64,000 nt of DNA from Cannabis sativa (taxonomy: Eukaryota; Streptophyta; Magnoliopsida; Rosales; Cannabaceae): assembly GCF_029168945.1 (NCBI RefSeq), contig NC_083610.1, positions 50,857,429-50,921,428 on the forward strand, written 5' to 3'. Within the stretch, counting starts at the first letter, position 1; each line of letters begins with the position of its first letter. The position numbers and the translations under genes were made by a program. Under the pieces are notes generated by a model. That model was not told the origin of the DNA, ran no database searches, and saw only the letters and a list, made by a program, of their open reading frames with translations. Positions 24,013 to 35,515 of this stretch are shown here, piece after piece.

Positions 24013-25302
24013 TCATAATCCTAGGGTATTATCCTCGAGTTCCCAAGTTGCCTCTTCAACTTTACTGTTTCTCCATAATACTTTTACCAGTGCAATCGTC
24101 TTGTTTCTCAAGACTTTCTCCCTTCTATCAAGTATCTGCACTGGTTGTTCCTCATACAATAAATCCGACTGGAGTTCTAATGCTTCATAACTCAGAATAT
24201 GGGATGGATCTGAGACATATTTCTGAAGCATTGAAACATGAAACACATCATGTACAACTGCCAGTGCTGGGGGCATAGCCAACCTGTACCCTACTTGCCC
24301 TATCCTCTCAAGGATTTCAAAAGGTCCAATGAACCTCGGGCTAAGTTTTCCTTTCTTACCAAAGCGTTTAATGCCTTTCATCGGCGATATTCGGAGAAAT
24401 ACCATGTCCCCGGTCTGAAAATCAATATGCCAACACTTTGGATCAGCATAACTCTTTTGTCTGCTCTGCGCTGCGAGCATTCGCGCACTGATTTTATCAA
24501 CTGCCTCACTTATTCTCTGTACAGCCTCGGGACCCAAAAACTTTCTTTCACCCACTTCATCCCAGTGAATAGGTGATCTACATTTTCTTCCATATAAAAG
24601 CTCGTAAGGGGCCGTCCCGATTGTTGCCTGATAGTTGTTGTTGTACGAGAACTCGATCAGGGGAAGGTACTTTACCCATGATCCTTCAAAGTCAAGCACA
24701 CATGCCCGTAGCATGTCTTCTAAAATCTGAATAGTCCTCTCAGATTGTCCATCCGTCTGAGGATGAAATGTTGTGCTAAACTTTAAGTGAGTACCCATAG
24801 CTCAATGTAGACTCTCCCAGAATCTTGATGTAAATTTTGGATCCCTATTCGAAACAATGGACTTTGGGACACCATGAAGACGAACAATTTCTCTGACATA
24901 TAACTCAACATACTGATCAATAGAGAAGTTCGTCCGAACAGGTAAGAAGTGCGTTGACTTTGTAAATCTATCCACTATGACCCACACAGAGTCAAATTGT
25001 CACGTGGTTCTAGGCAAACCTACCACGAAGTCCATAGATATATCTTCCCATTTCCACTCTGGTATGTTCAATGGCTGCAGCAACCCTGCAGGCCTCTAAT
25101 GTTCAGCCTTTACTTGCTGACAGGTAAGACACTTAGCAACATACTCAGTAATGTCATTCTTCATGCCTGGCCACCAGAACATGGCCTTTAGGTCTTGATA
25201 CATCTTCGTTGACCCTAGATGAACTGAGTAAGGAGTCGTATGAGACTCATTCATAATCTCTCTTTTGATACCATCATCCATAGGCACACAAACACAATTC
25301 AT
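24013..25302 (-). pseudogene. Chromovirus integrase and chromodomain
   Basis: Read on the minus strand from 25302: an HHCC zinc-binding region ending CLTCQQVKAEH, then VIVDRFTKSTHF with the first catalytic Asp, then VSNRDPKFTSRFW where SDRD is usual, then HPQTDGQSERTIQILEDML with the catalytic Glu. The second catalytic Asp is thus Asn, a GAT to AAT change. The C-terminal part has the GDMVFLRISP block and a chromodomain (VLWRNSKVEEATWELE). Stops near 25095 and 24799 and a frame break split the region. The stop at 24013 lies about 20 nt inside the 3' LTR, so the polypurine tract overlaps coding sequence. Confidence 0.85.
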
Positions 25303-25519
25303 GAATCACAACATTCCTGTTTCATCCACTGTAAAATCACCAGCCTTCCCAGCTGAAACCCTATCTCACGATTTCACTACCTCTGGGTCTTGTAACTGTG
25401 CTTCTTTGATTCGCTCTAAAAGAGTAGATTGCAGGGGTAATATTAGCCAATTGCCCTACAACCAACTTAATTTTAGCTCGGGTCATCTCACTTACTAACT
25501 GCTGGGAGATTTGTTTCAC

Positions 25520-27319
25520 AGTATTTATCTAACTCTACCCCTTTCTACTCAAGGCATCAGCAACCACGTTGGCTTTACTAGGGTGATAAAGGATCTCACA
25601 ATCATAATCCTTCACCAACTCTAGCCAGCGTCTTTGTCTCATATTCAGATCTCTCTGGGTAAAGAAATATTGCAGACTTTTATGATCAGTGTATATCTCA
25701 CATTTCTCGCCATATAGGTAATGCTGCCAAATCTTTAACGCAAATACCACTGCTACAAGTTTTAGATCGTGAGTAATGTACCTCTACTTGTACTCCTTTA
25801 ACTGTCGAGAAGCATATGCATTACCTTTCCAGCTTGCATAAGCACACAGCCGAGACCTTGTCTCGAGGCATCACAATAAACAATAAATTTTTCCATATCT
25901 GAAGGAAGAGTTAAAACTGGAGCGGTAATTAAGCGCTGCTTTAACTCCAAAAAACTTTTCTCACACCGATCAATCCAAACAAACTTCAGGTTAGCTCCGT
26001 TAAGGGTACAACAATCTTTGAAAAACCCTCAACAAACCGACGATAATACCCAGCTAAGCCTAGAAAGCTTCAAACTTCAGTAGCTGATTTTGGTGTCGGC
26101 CAATCCCGAACAGCTTCAATCTTGGTCGGGTCCACGATGATCCCATCTTTATCCACTATGTGCTCCAGTAAAGACACGAGATAATCTGAATTCACACTTT
26201 TTGAACCTAGCATACATCTTATGGTCCCGTAACTATTACAAAACCGATCTAAGATGCAACTCATGTTCTTCTTCTGATTCAAAATACATCAAGATGTCAT
26301 CGATAAACACGATCACACATTTATCCAGGTAATCCTTGAACACCCGATTCATAAGATCCATGAATGTCGCTGGGGCATTGGTGAGTCCAAAAGACATCAC
26401 AAGGAATTCATAATGTCCATACCGAGTACGAAACGCAGTTTTTGGGATATCTTCCTCACGAATTCTCAGCTGATGATAGCCTGAGCGAAGATCGATCTTG
26501 GAGAAGATCGTCTTCCCCTTAAGTTGATCAAACAGATCATTAATTTGAGGTAAAGGATACTTTTTTTATAGTAAGCTTGTTCAACTCCTGGTAATCAATA
26601 CACATTCGCAGAGACCCGCCCTTCTTCTTCACAAATAATACCAGAGCACCCCAAGGAGAGTATCTCGGTCTAATGAATCCCAGATTCATTAACTCTTGCA
26701 GTTGTATTTTTAATTCTTTCAATTCTGCTGGTGCCATTCGATAGGGTGCCTTTGATACTGGGTCCATTCCCAGAACCAACTTAATAACAAATTCAATCTC
26801 CCAAGTAAGTGGAAATCCTTGTAAATCTTCTAGAAAGACGTCAAGGAACTCGCACACCAATCTTGTAATCTCAGGTCCAGATGTCACAGGTTGACTGATA
26901 TCCACTGCAGTGACTATGAATCCCAGATAACCTCTCTTCATCAAGTCCTTAGCTTTCAACAGTATTATTCTTGGTATGCGTGCCCCCTGAACTTTACCCA
27001 CGAACACCGTTGGGTTAGCACTATCGGGCTCAAATACCAACATCTTTTGCTTGTAGTCGATCGTTGCCCCATACTAAGACAGGAAATCCATTCCTAGGAT
27101 TATATCAAAGTCAGACAATTGTAATTCTATTAGATTGGCGGACAATTCACAACCGTCAATCCAGAAGCACAAAGATTGAATCCACCTAGTGGATACTATA
27201 AGGTCTCCCGAGGGTAACAGGGTACCAAACCCCGAAGCATAAATATCACATGGCTTATGAAAATTTTCAATAACCCTACTCGACACATAAGAGTGAGTAG
27301 CTCCCGAGTCAAACAACAC
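25520..27319 (-). pseudogene. Chromovirus protease, reverse transcriptase and RNase H
   Basis: The protease motif LFDSGATHSYVS is near 27310, followed by DFDIILGMDFLS. RT begins after 26800 with [33 protein letters not shown] and [15 protein letters not shown]. The catalytic FIDD box is preserved near 26290-26312. RNase H carries [12 protein letters not shown] and ends ADALSRKG near 25540. Stops lie between protease and RT (TAG near 27074) and in the RT after 26540, and the frame changes several times. The enzyme would copy element RNA into DNA, but this copy is broken. Confidence 0.85.
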
Positions 27320-27369
27320 AAAATAAGAACAACCAATAATAGAAAACTAACCTGTCACCACTGACGGAC

Positions 27370-28625
27370 TAGCATCAGTGTCTGCTTGAGTCATGGTAAA
27401 AAGTCATCCCAAGTTTTGAGTAATATTCTTCTTAGGTTCCTCTTTCTTGGTCTGAGGACAATCTTTGATGAAGTGGCCCACCATGCCACACTGGAAACAT
27501 GCCTTGGCTCGACATTCACCCTGATGGTGCTTCTTACATTTAAGACACTCGGGATAAGATCAGAATGAAGATGTGCGACCCTGACGGCCACCTCTATTTC
27601 TCCAAAACTATCTATTACCCCCTAATGTTCCGAAAGCTTCAGCCTTCTGTTTGTGATCGGGGTTGCCAATGTCGGTCCCCTTACTGACATTACCACTAGC
27701 AGGAGGGTTTGATGCCGTGACGACATCCTTTGCAGTTTGCTCTTGTACTACATGTTGCTCAGCCTCCTCAGCTATCAAGGCTAGCTCTACCACTTTCTTG
27801 TACAAAGTGTCATGTAAATTGGTAATTTTCAAGTCCCGTCTGATCGTGGCGTTCTGTCCTCTCAAATATTTCTGTTTCCTGGTGAAATCTATGGGCACCA
27901 AATTACCAGCAAACTTAGACAACCGATCAAACTCTAGAGTGTACTCGGCCACAGATATCTTCCCCTGAGTAAGCTTCACAAATTCTTCCATGTGTGAAGT
28001 TCTCATAGCAATATTATAAAATTTTTCCTCAAATAAACGCTTGAATTCTTCCCAAGTCATTGTACTGACGTCTCGGGTCTGTCCCACAGTATTAACCAAA
28101 TGTGGGCACGATCTTACAACATGAAGGCTGCACAATTTACTCTCTTAATTCCCATGACCCTCATATTATCAAGGATACGGGTAATAGTACTCATCTACTG
28201 CTCGACCTTAATTATGTCAATACCTCCGAGAAAAGTTTGAGGTTCCAGCTTCACAAACCGCTCAAATATAAAATCTTTATGCGGCATTATAAACCCCTGG
28301 TTACCCACCACTAGCATAGGTGCTAGTGGTAACACTTGATCAACAGGGGCAATCGGTGTCGATTGCCTTAATCGACGCAACGCTTCCTTTTGACGAAGTA
28401 TAATACCTCGCATTTCTTGAAACGTCTACAGCCAGTCTGGAAGAGGATTAGCATTGCCGACCCCACATTATCCCCCAAATTCTGCAGAGGTTGAGGCGGT
28501 GTCGATGGATTGGTTTGGTCAACCCCACGGTCTACTTGCTCGCCATGTGGTCTAGATGATTGCAGAGGGTCCATTACTAGTTCCCCTGTAATCAACAACC
28601 CCAGCGAGTTAAGCACCAATACCAC
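27370..28625 (-). pseudogene. Chromovirus gag with zinc knuckle
   Basis: The minus-strand reading gives an N-terminal low-complexity part (28625-28370). The Retrotrans_gag core TWEEFKRLFEEKFYN, SVAEYTLEFDRLSKFA is at 28050-27880. A CCHC zinc knuckle CFQCGMVGHFIKDCP is near 27500-27455, just upstream of the protease. At least two frame breaks and a stop separate these parts. The product would be the capsid/nucleocapsid precursor. Confidence 0.82.
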
Positions 28626-28888
28626 ACTTACGCACTTATTGCATTAAACCCTAACTCAACTATTTATTCCATATAAATAAACACTTAATCATATAGCATT
28701 TAAAGCATGGCATCACATAACACATAAATACTCTAGATGCTTGCATACTGCCTAAAATGGAATACGGTAAACAAATGATCACATAAGTAGTAAAGTATTT
28801 ACTCTCAACACCTACTGCACCATGAGTCGAGCTTGTCTCTAACGATGAATGTACATGTTCAGCCGGTCTACAGGAAGTTTAAAATCCT

Positions 28889-28907
28889 TGGCGCTCGGAT
28901 ACCAAAT
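28889..28907 (-). other. Primer-binding site of the chromovirus
   Basis: Directly internal to the 5' LTR the minus strand reads TTTGGTATCCGAGCGCC. This resembles the initiator-Met tRNA site (TGGTATCAGAGC) with one change in the core. Confidence 0.65.
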
Positions 28908-31233
28908 TGTAACGCCCTAACTATAAGGCACGCTACCCAAGACACTTAAGAAACCCTAATCCCCTAAGCAGGATTACTAATAAAATTAGCGTGGAAATTA
29001 AACTTTATTTACAAATAGAAGAAAAGAAACTTGTAATAAATTTAAACTTTATAAACTAAAGGTTTCATGTGTTGGGATCCCAAAAATATTTTACAAAATA
29101 TTATTACAAGTTCGTTTTCACTAGCTGACCTAGGCGGTAAAACAGAGTCACAAAAATTACATCATTGGTAGACCCCAACCCGCTTGGTTTAGTGTGACCC
29201 GAACATGTACATGCACCGTCCAGCTCCCATACTCATGGTTGATCAGAAACACCTTTACCCTTTCCTACAAAGTAGAGAACCCATGAGCCAAGCCCAGCAA
29301 GATAGTACAATAAATTAATGTCATATTTATCACACTATATAAATATTAATGCCATTCTCATATGCCTGTATGACACAAATTTGCATGTTACGCTCACATG
29401 CCTATTTATGTCTACGTAACGTAGACCTACGTGTTGCGCTCAAACGTCTAAATCCAATAAGGCCTTAGAACGGTTCATGTCGGTTCTAGTTACTGAGTCC
29501 AACCTGGTTATGCCTTGAACACATAACCCTAAATCTTAATATACTCATATACTCAGCATTGCATAGCATTTACACAACATATATCACTAGGTTAATAACC
29601 CTAAGCTAGTAAACCGCTCATGTTCGGGTGATAACCCTAATCCCGATTACTAATTAATCACATATATCATATCCAATATAAGCACCACCGCGCATAACTC
29701 TAGTGCTAACTACTGTCTTACCTGATGTCCCGCAAAAATAGAGATTCCAAATCCCCGGGTGCTTCTGACCAGGTGCAAGTAATCCTAATCACATTTCTGG
29801 GATTTACACAAATAAGGTTAACTCCTGATTCAACATTTATAAATTATATACGTGGTATTCAAAATATAGATAATCACATAGAGCTCAGAACGAGCTTTCC
29901 AACAGTATATAGAACTCCCAAAACAGAGTTTGGATCACAAAGTTATAAATTTTCAAAGTTAACACTCGAATTTGCCCAGAAACTCGAGGCGGGCTGCGGC
30001 ATGCAAAAGCCATGTCGCGGAACTTGGGACTAACTCCAAGGTTCCACTCAGAGGGATGGGCCACGGAATACAGAAGCCATGCCGCGGCACCTGGGTTCCA
30101 AACCCAGAAAACCAGCGAAATTCATACGAATTTCAACTTCCAAACTCAACTAATTCATGCCAGTAACCAACCAAAACCTAAAACCAAACAATAGATTTTC
30201 TAAGAATCAAACAGGGAGTTAAAAGCAACAATTCATGCATTAAAATTCAACATTAGACCCCATAATTTCAGATTGCACAACAACACAAAATCATGCTTTA
30301 AATTAACAAAACTCAAGCTCAAGAACTTGAGCTTCAAACCATTCAACCTTATTATTTTTTTTCCAGCAGCCAACACCTTAAAAACACATGGATTAGAGCT
30401 AGAAAAACACTTCAAAAATCTCATCTAAAGCTCAACCGAAACCCAATTCAATCATATAATCAAAGATTATGTATAAACATGCTCAAATCATAAAGAGAAC
30501 ACCAACATAAAATCCTAAGCTCATCCTCAACCTATTTCATGATCTTCCAACAATAAAATTTCAACAAATTAATCAAAGATCAAAGCTATAGATAGCTACC
30601 TCAAATTAATCCAAAGGCAAGCTCAAGATCCTCACCTACAAAGCTTCAATACAAGCACTTCTCAAGAAATCTTAAATTTTGAAATAGGTTTAGAGAAGAG
30701 AAAAGGGGGCATTCGGGTTTGAGGTGTAAAAACTAGAAAATTCCATTTCCTTTTTCCTAAAAATATCAACTTTTATCAAATATAACTTAGAGGTCAAAAT
30801 GACCATTTTGCCCTTAAGGCCAAAAAGCACACACATAAACACTTAAGGGCATTAAAGTCATCTCACACATAAATAAACCCAATTAATTTTTAGATTTCTC
30901 ACACATAACTTTAATGTGAATAATTAATCCCAAAATTGTAAATACCCGGTTGTAACAATACCACACCAACCTGTCAGAACACACCTGAAAAAGACGACAG
31001 AGGCATACTATATAATAATATAGTCCCATAAGCACATTAATAATTTAATTTCAATATTTAACCTTCTCGGGTCAAAATTACTAAAATGCCCCTAGCACAA
31101 CAATGGGGTCTTAACATGGCATAAATAATATAAATTCTCATATATTAAATTATATAATAACATAATTCCTTAATAACACATCATTAACTAGTTAGGGTTT
31201 CGCTAATCCATTTTATAATCCTAGGGTATTATA
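28908..31233 (-). repeat. 5' LTR of the chromovirus (2326 bp)
   Basis: On the plus strand it starts TGTAACGCCC and ends GGGTATTATA. It is an uninterrupted copy of the LTR at 17926-24033 and gives the empty sites for both Copia insertions there. Confidence 0.87.
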
Positions 31234-31238
31234 GATTG

Positions 31239-33071
31239 AGTCAATGCATATGGCCTAAGGATCGTTAATCTTGGAAATCCATGATTACAAGTCTCGGGGT
31301 ATATCCGTGCAACTTGGAGGTCAACCCCGTAACAACTCATGAGTAGAGTTAGTAAAATAAACTTACTAGGTTAAAATTTTTGTAGGATTTTCGTAGTGAT
31401 ATGTTAAGAATTGGATCTTTTCACAAACATAAGATTCAAAGATCTCTTTCTTATCTTTCTTTTGCATCTTGAATCGTCCAATTCTGATCTATATCAAGAA
31501 AGTTATGGCCAAAATAGTAAGACTACCAAATTGTGACAGTTTGGTATGCGAGTCGGCAGGCTGTTGGGCTGTTCAGCACCCTAGATATTGTGCGACCCCA
31601 TGGGGCGTTAGGTGAGCCCATGGGCCATTGGGTGAGCTAAGGGGCATTTTTGTGAGTCGTGGAACCTTCATGCAAGTGGTGGAGCATCCGTTCGACCCGC
31701 AAGTGAAAGGGGGAGAGACTATACATGTGTGGATAGGCATCGTGTGCGGGGAGTGTCAAAGCGAGTGTATGGGGGCTCCCATGTGAACCCACGTGAGGTG
31801 CGCATGCGAGCTGTGGGTGAGTTGTGAAGGGTGAGCTTGGCATGGTGTAAGGGGTAAGGGGTTCATGTGCGAGCTCATGGGGGCCTCGCACGCGAGCCGT
31901 GAGTGCATGTGGGGGAGGGAGTGCATGTGAGGGGGAGTGTGGTGTGTGCGAGTGGGGGGCTTGCATGGGAACCCATGGGGGACTCGCACGCGAGCTGTGA
32001 GTGCATGTGGGGGAGGGAGTGTGGTGTGTGCGAGTGGGGGCTTGCATGGGAGCACATGGGGGGCTCACACACGAGCCGTGAATGCATGTGGGGGAGGGAG
32101 TGGGAGGCTCGCATGGGAGCCCATGGGGGCTCGCACGTGAGCCGTGAGTGCAGGTGAGGGAGAGTGTTGTGTGAGAGAGTGGGGGCTCACATGCAAGCCC
32201 ATGGGGGGTTTGCATGCGAAACGTGTGTGCATGTGGGGGGAGTCGAGTGTGCATGTAGGGGAATTTGGATGTTTGGGAGTAGGGAGTCAAAGGTGAGGTT
32301 TCGTGGATGTATTTTGGAGGGATGTGCATATAAGGAAAGAAGCGAAGGCATGTAGACAAGGATGAGGTTGGATAAGAGCTCCAAGGACAAGGCATGCAAA
32401 GGAAGAGCGTACCACCACGCCTTCTGAAGAATGAGAGCAAGGAGGTACAAGGAATGGCGACAACGGAACTGCAATGCATGAAGACCCGACCAAGGGTATA
32501 CCGCAACCACTCTCCAACACTCTATACCCGGGACCACCTCGCGTGCAGTTGTAGACCACGCGCATGTACCCAGAGACCATCCTCCTGCAGCCTGAAATTG
32601 GGGACCATCTGACCTTAGACAAAGGTACCAAGTGCCAAGCCACCTCTAGCACCTATGATTGGGGCCACGCACATGTACCCAGAGACCATCCTCCTGTAGC
32701 CTCCAACTGGGACCACGCGCATGTACCCGGAGACCATCCTCCTGCAGCTTGTAATTAGGGACCATCTGACACTAGACAAGAGTACTAGGTCCCAGGCCAC
32801 CTCCAACACCTGCAGCATGCAGCGGGAAAGCAACATCTTGTCCCCATTGGACCACTTTGTACACCAGGCCATTAGAGCCTAAAAATACCCTCCATCTCAG
32901 ATGTGAGAGGGGGTTGGAAAATTATTTTGTGTAACCGAGATATTGAATTCAATATAGAGAGGAATATTTAGATATCTTTTCACCTTCATCTTTATCTTAT
33001 CTTTATCACATTTCTGGGCAAGCTTGCCTTTTTCGACCACTAACTTAGTTAACGAGTTCTCACCGTAAACA
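31239..33071 (+). repeat. 3' LTR of the Tat-like element, second fragment
   Basis: It resumes after the chromovirus at AGTCAATGCATATGGCC and ends GTAAACA, followed by the CACTA duplication. It holds the GC-rich minisatellite (31780-32230) and the second tandem array (32530-32800). Relative to the 5' LTR it has unit-number changes in both arrays and a mutated TATA box (TAAAAATA). Confidence 0.85.
31780..32230 (+). repeat. GC-rich minisatellite, 3' LTR copy
   Basis: Same unit types as at 11880-12330 (GCGAGCCGTGAGTGCATGTG, GGGGGAGGGAGTG, GTGTGCGAGTGGGGG) but in a different order. The array has therefore rearranged since insertion. Confidence 0.75.
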
Positions 33072-33076
33072 CACTA

Positions 33077-35500
33077 CTTGAAAAGGAAACGGAATGGTAA
33101 AGATCGCTACATTGCTCTAAAGTTGGATATAAGCAAGGCGTATGACCGTATTGAATGGTGTTTACTTTAAGCTATGTTGCAGAAGCTGGGTTTCACTGAC
33201 TATTGGGTTCATCTTACACTCAAATGTGTAACATCAACTAGATACCAAGTAATACATGGTAGTCATGATATCAACCCTATCTTTCCATCCAAAGGTATTC
33301 TCCAAGGATACCCCTTGTCTCCATATCTCTTTACCCTTTGTGCAAAGGGTTTCTCGGCTCTCCTTGGCAAGTACAAGACTCGTGAGTGGTTGCATGGATG
33401 CAAAGTGGCTAATGGAGCTCTTCGTTTTTCACATATGCTTTTTTACAAACAACAACTATTTGTATTGCAAAGCTACCTATGAGAAAGCCATTCAGATTCA
33501 AGAAATTCTCCACAAAGTTGAGTTGGCTTCGGTGCAGAAGGTTAATTTCAACAAGTCTTCAATTTTCTTTAGCTCCAACACTAGTGAAGAAGTGAAAGAA
33601 AGGCTCACCGAGTTGTTGGGCATCGGCATTGCTTTGGAGGGTAGTTTGTACCTTGGCCTCCCAAGTTCTATGAGTCGTAATAAGATTGCGGCCTTGGGTT
33701 ATTTAAAAGAAAAAAAAATACAAAAACGTCTCCATGCCTGGGGCACTAAATTCCTTTCTCGGGCAGGTAAGGAGATTTTGATAAAGAAGGCTGCTCAAGC
33801 TCTTCCCAGTTATGCTATGAGCATCTTTTTATTACCTCTTGAGATTACTAAAGAGATGGAAAGTATGTTAGCTAAATATTGGTGGCAATCGTCTAATAGC
33901 TTCTCTTCTAGGATTCACTGGATGTCTTGGAAGCATCTTTGCAAGCACAAAACTAAGGGGGGTATGGGTTTTCGTAACTTGCATGAATTTAATTTGGCTC
34001 TTTTAGGCAAACAAGGTAGGTGGCTACTTGTTGATCCTAAGTCCCTTGTTTCCCGAGTGTTCAAAGCTAGATATTACCCCCATGGTTCGTACTTGACAGC
34101 TACCATTGGCTCCAATCCAAGCTTTGTTTGGCGGGGTATTTTTGGAAGCACAATCAGTTGTAATGAGAGGCACCCGTTGGGTTGTGGGGGACGGTAGAAG
34201 CATAGTTGTTATTGGGGAACCGTGGCTCCCTGATGTGGATAATCCTATGATTATTTCTAATCACCCAAGCCTCCATCATGTTAAAGTCTGTTATCTCTTG
34301 TCAATTGATGGCTCGGGTTGGGATGTTGAGATTTTAGAAGACTTGTTAGTGCAGCGTGATCGTCAACTGGTGCAGCTAATTCCAATCATCCACATCCGGA
34401 CAGGGATACTTTGTGTTGGTCCAAGGATAAATTAGGCCTATACACGGTTAAGAGCACTTACAAGCTCCTCCAAGAGTTAAATGGTGAAGCTGTTATCGAT
34501 GATTCAGTTGTGGATCGTTTTTGGAGGAGGTTATGGCAATTGAAAATCCCTCCAAAGATGAAGAACCTGTCATTGAGAGTTGCCAAATGTTGTCTCCCAA
34601 CTATGTCTCAGCTGTAATCGAAGCGTGTGGAGGTTGACATTTTATGTCTTGTGTGTTCGCTAGAAGCTGAAACCATTTCCCATGCTCTTCTCACTTGCCC
34701 TGCTGCTGTCCTATGCCAGAACCGGGTGTGTATTGGTACAATAATGGAGCAGGATACGTCCTTCTTGGACTGGTGTATCGGGCAGTTTCTGGTGCTGGAT
34801 GTGGAGCAAACCATTTTGATTATGGCTCTATGTTGGGCCATTTGGAACACAAGAAGTGACAAGGTATGGCCTAAAAAGTCAGTCGGGGTGGATAGCATCG
34901 TCTCATTGGCAAAGAACTATCTTAATCAATGGCGTATTGCTCAAAAATCAGGTAACGATTTATTGTTCACTGGGTATATTCCGGGAGACGGGACTGAGCA
35001 GTGGATCGCTCCAAGTACAAATAGTATTAAGATTAATATCGATGCGGCTGTGTTTAAAGAGACCCATAGCTATTGTGTTGGTGTTGTAGCCCGGGACTCA
35101 AATGGTTTACTGGTAGAAGGCTATACCAAATTGTTTCATGGTTCGGTGGACCTTGTGGTGGTTGAAGCAATTGGGGTTCGCGAAGCCTTGAGTGGGATGA
35201 AAGATCACCACTGGCCACATGTGATCTTGGAAACTGACTGTCTCTCGGTGATTCAAGCCATTCGTAGTACTATTGTTATGATTTCTATGTTTGGTAAAGT
35301 GATTAATGAATGTAAGGCTTTATTATGTACTTTGAGAAATGTTTCAATTTATTTTGTAAAAAGATGATTTAATATGGTGACTCATTCATTTGCTAGAGCC
35401 TCTAACATCCTGATTGTCGTTTCAGTTTGGACAATATTCTTACTGGATTGTTACCTTATTTGGTAACCAAGATTATTACTTAATAAAATGCTGAATTTTT
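33077..35500 (+). pseudogene. LINE ORF2, catalytic RT, zinc region and RNase H
   Basis: The RT continues with ALKLDISKAYDRIEW, then GILQGYPLSPYLF. Next comes FFTNNNYLYCKA, where the family has FADDN: the two catalytic Asp are Asn and Ala is Thr. A frame change sits at this point (about 33440). The thumb and linker follow: YLGLPSSMSRNK, KFLSRAGKEILIK, GGMGFRNLHEFNLALLGKQ. After more frame changes near 34120 and 34400 comes the zf-RVT region (WRRLWQLKIPPK, CLVCSLEAETISHALLTC). A plant-type RNase H with KINIDAAVF, VEAIGVREAL and LETDCLSVIQAI ends near 35365. AATAAAATG and an A-run close the element. Confidence 0.87.
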
Positions 35501-35515
35501 TCTAAAAAAAAAAAC

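Larger units (their letters stand above)
17926..24033 (-). repeat. 3' LTR of the chromovirus, with two nested solo LTRs
   Basis: On the plus strand it begins TGTAACGCCC and ends at GGGTATTATC. The net pieces are 17926-18784, 20705-20769 and 22586-24033 (about 2.37 kb), each matching the other LTR at 28908-31233. A run of 12 or more G near 23443 is only five G in the other LTR. The polyprotein frame runs a few codons into this LTR. Confidence 0.85.
17926..31233 (-). mobile_element. Tekay/Del-like chromovirus (Gypsy), inactive
   Basis: A full-length Gypsy element on the minus strand, with its 5' LTR at 28908-31233 and its 3' LTR at 17926-24033 (which holds two solo Copia LTRs). Between them lie gag, protease, RT, RNase H, integrase and a C-terminal chromodomain, in chromovirus order. 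Both LTRs are about 2.3 kb net and differ at many sites, so the insertion is older than the Copia insertions in it. Several stops and frameshifts break the polyprotein. The target duplication is GACTG/GATTG. Confidence 0.87.
11277..33071 (+). mobile_element. Non-autonomous Tat-like Gypsy element (gag only), with nested insertions
   Basis: The 5' LTR starts TGTTAACC at 11277 and the 3' LTR ends GTAAACA at 33071. Perfect CACTA duplications at 11272-11276 and 33072-33076 flank the element inside the LINE. After removing nested elements, the LTRs are about 1.9 kb and the internal region only about 2.8 kb (15036-17824). The internal region has a primer-binding site of the Tat/Ogre kind, a decayed gag, a 54-bp tandem array, a hairpin and a polypurine tract. 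It has no protease, RT or integrase. This fits a gag-only, TR-GAG or LARD-like element that depends on an autonomous partner. Confidence 0.82.
7504..35515 (+). mobile_element. L1-type LINE, split into three pieces by nested insertions
   Basis: The pieces at 7504-8941, 10824-11276 and 33077-35515 form a collinear plant L1 ORF2: AP-endonuclease, reverse transcriptase, zinc-binding region and RNase H. They are followed by AATAAA and a short A-run at about 35504-35514. The gaps are flanked by 5-bp duplications GTGAG (8937-8941 and 10819-10823) and CACTA (11272-11276 and 33072-33076), which shows that LTR elements inserted into a pre-existing LINE. The 5' end is not seen; it is covered by or lies left of Copia element A. 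The copy is inactive: it carries stops, frameshifts and lost catalytic residues. Confidence 0.85.

Noticed and set aside
31637..32652. A 289-codon minus-strand frame and several shorter ones
   Set aside because: Same minisatellite and tandem array in the 3' LTR. The frame is not preserved in the 5' LTR copy, so it is not a gene.
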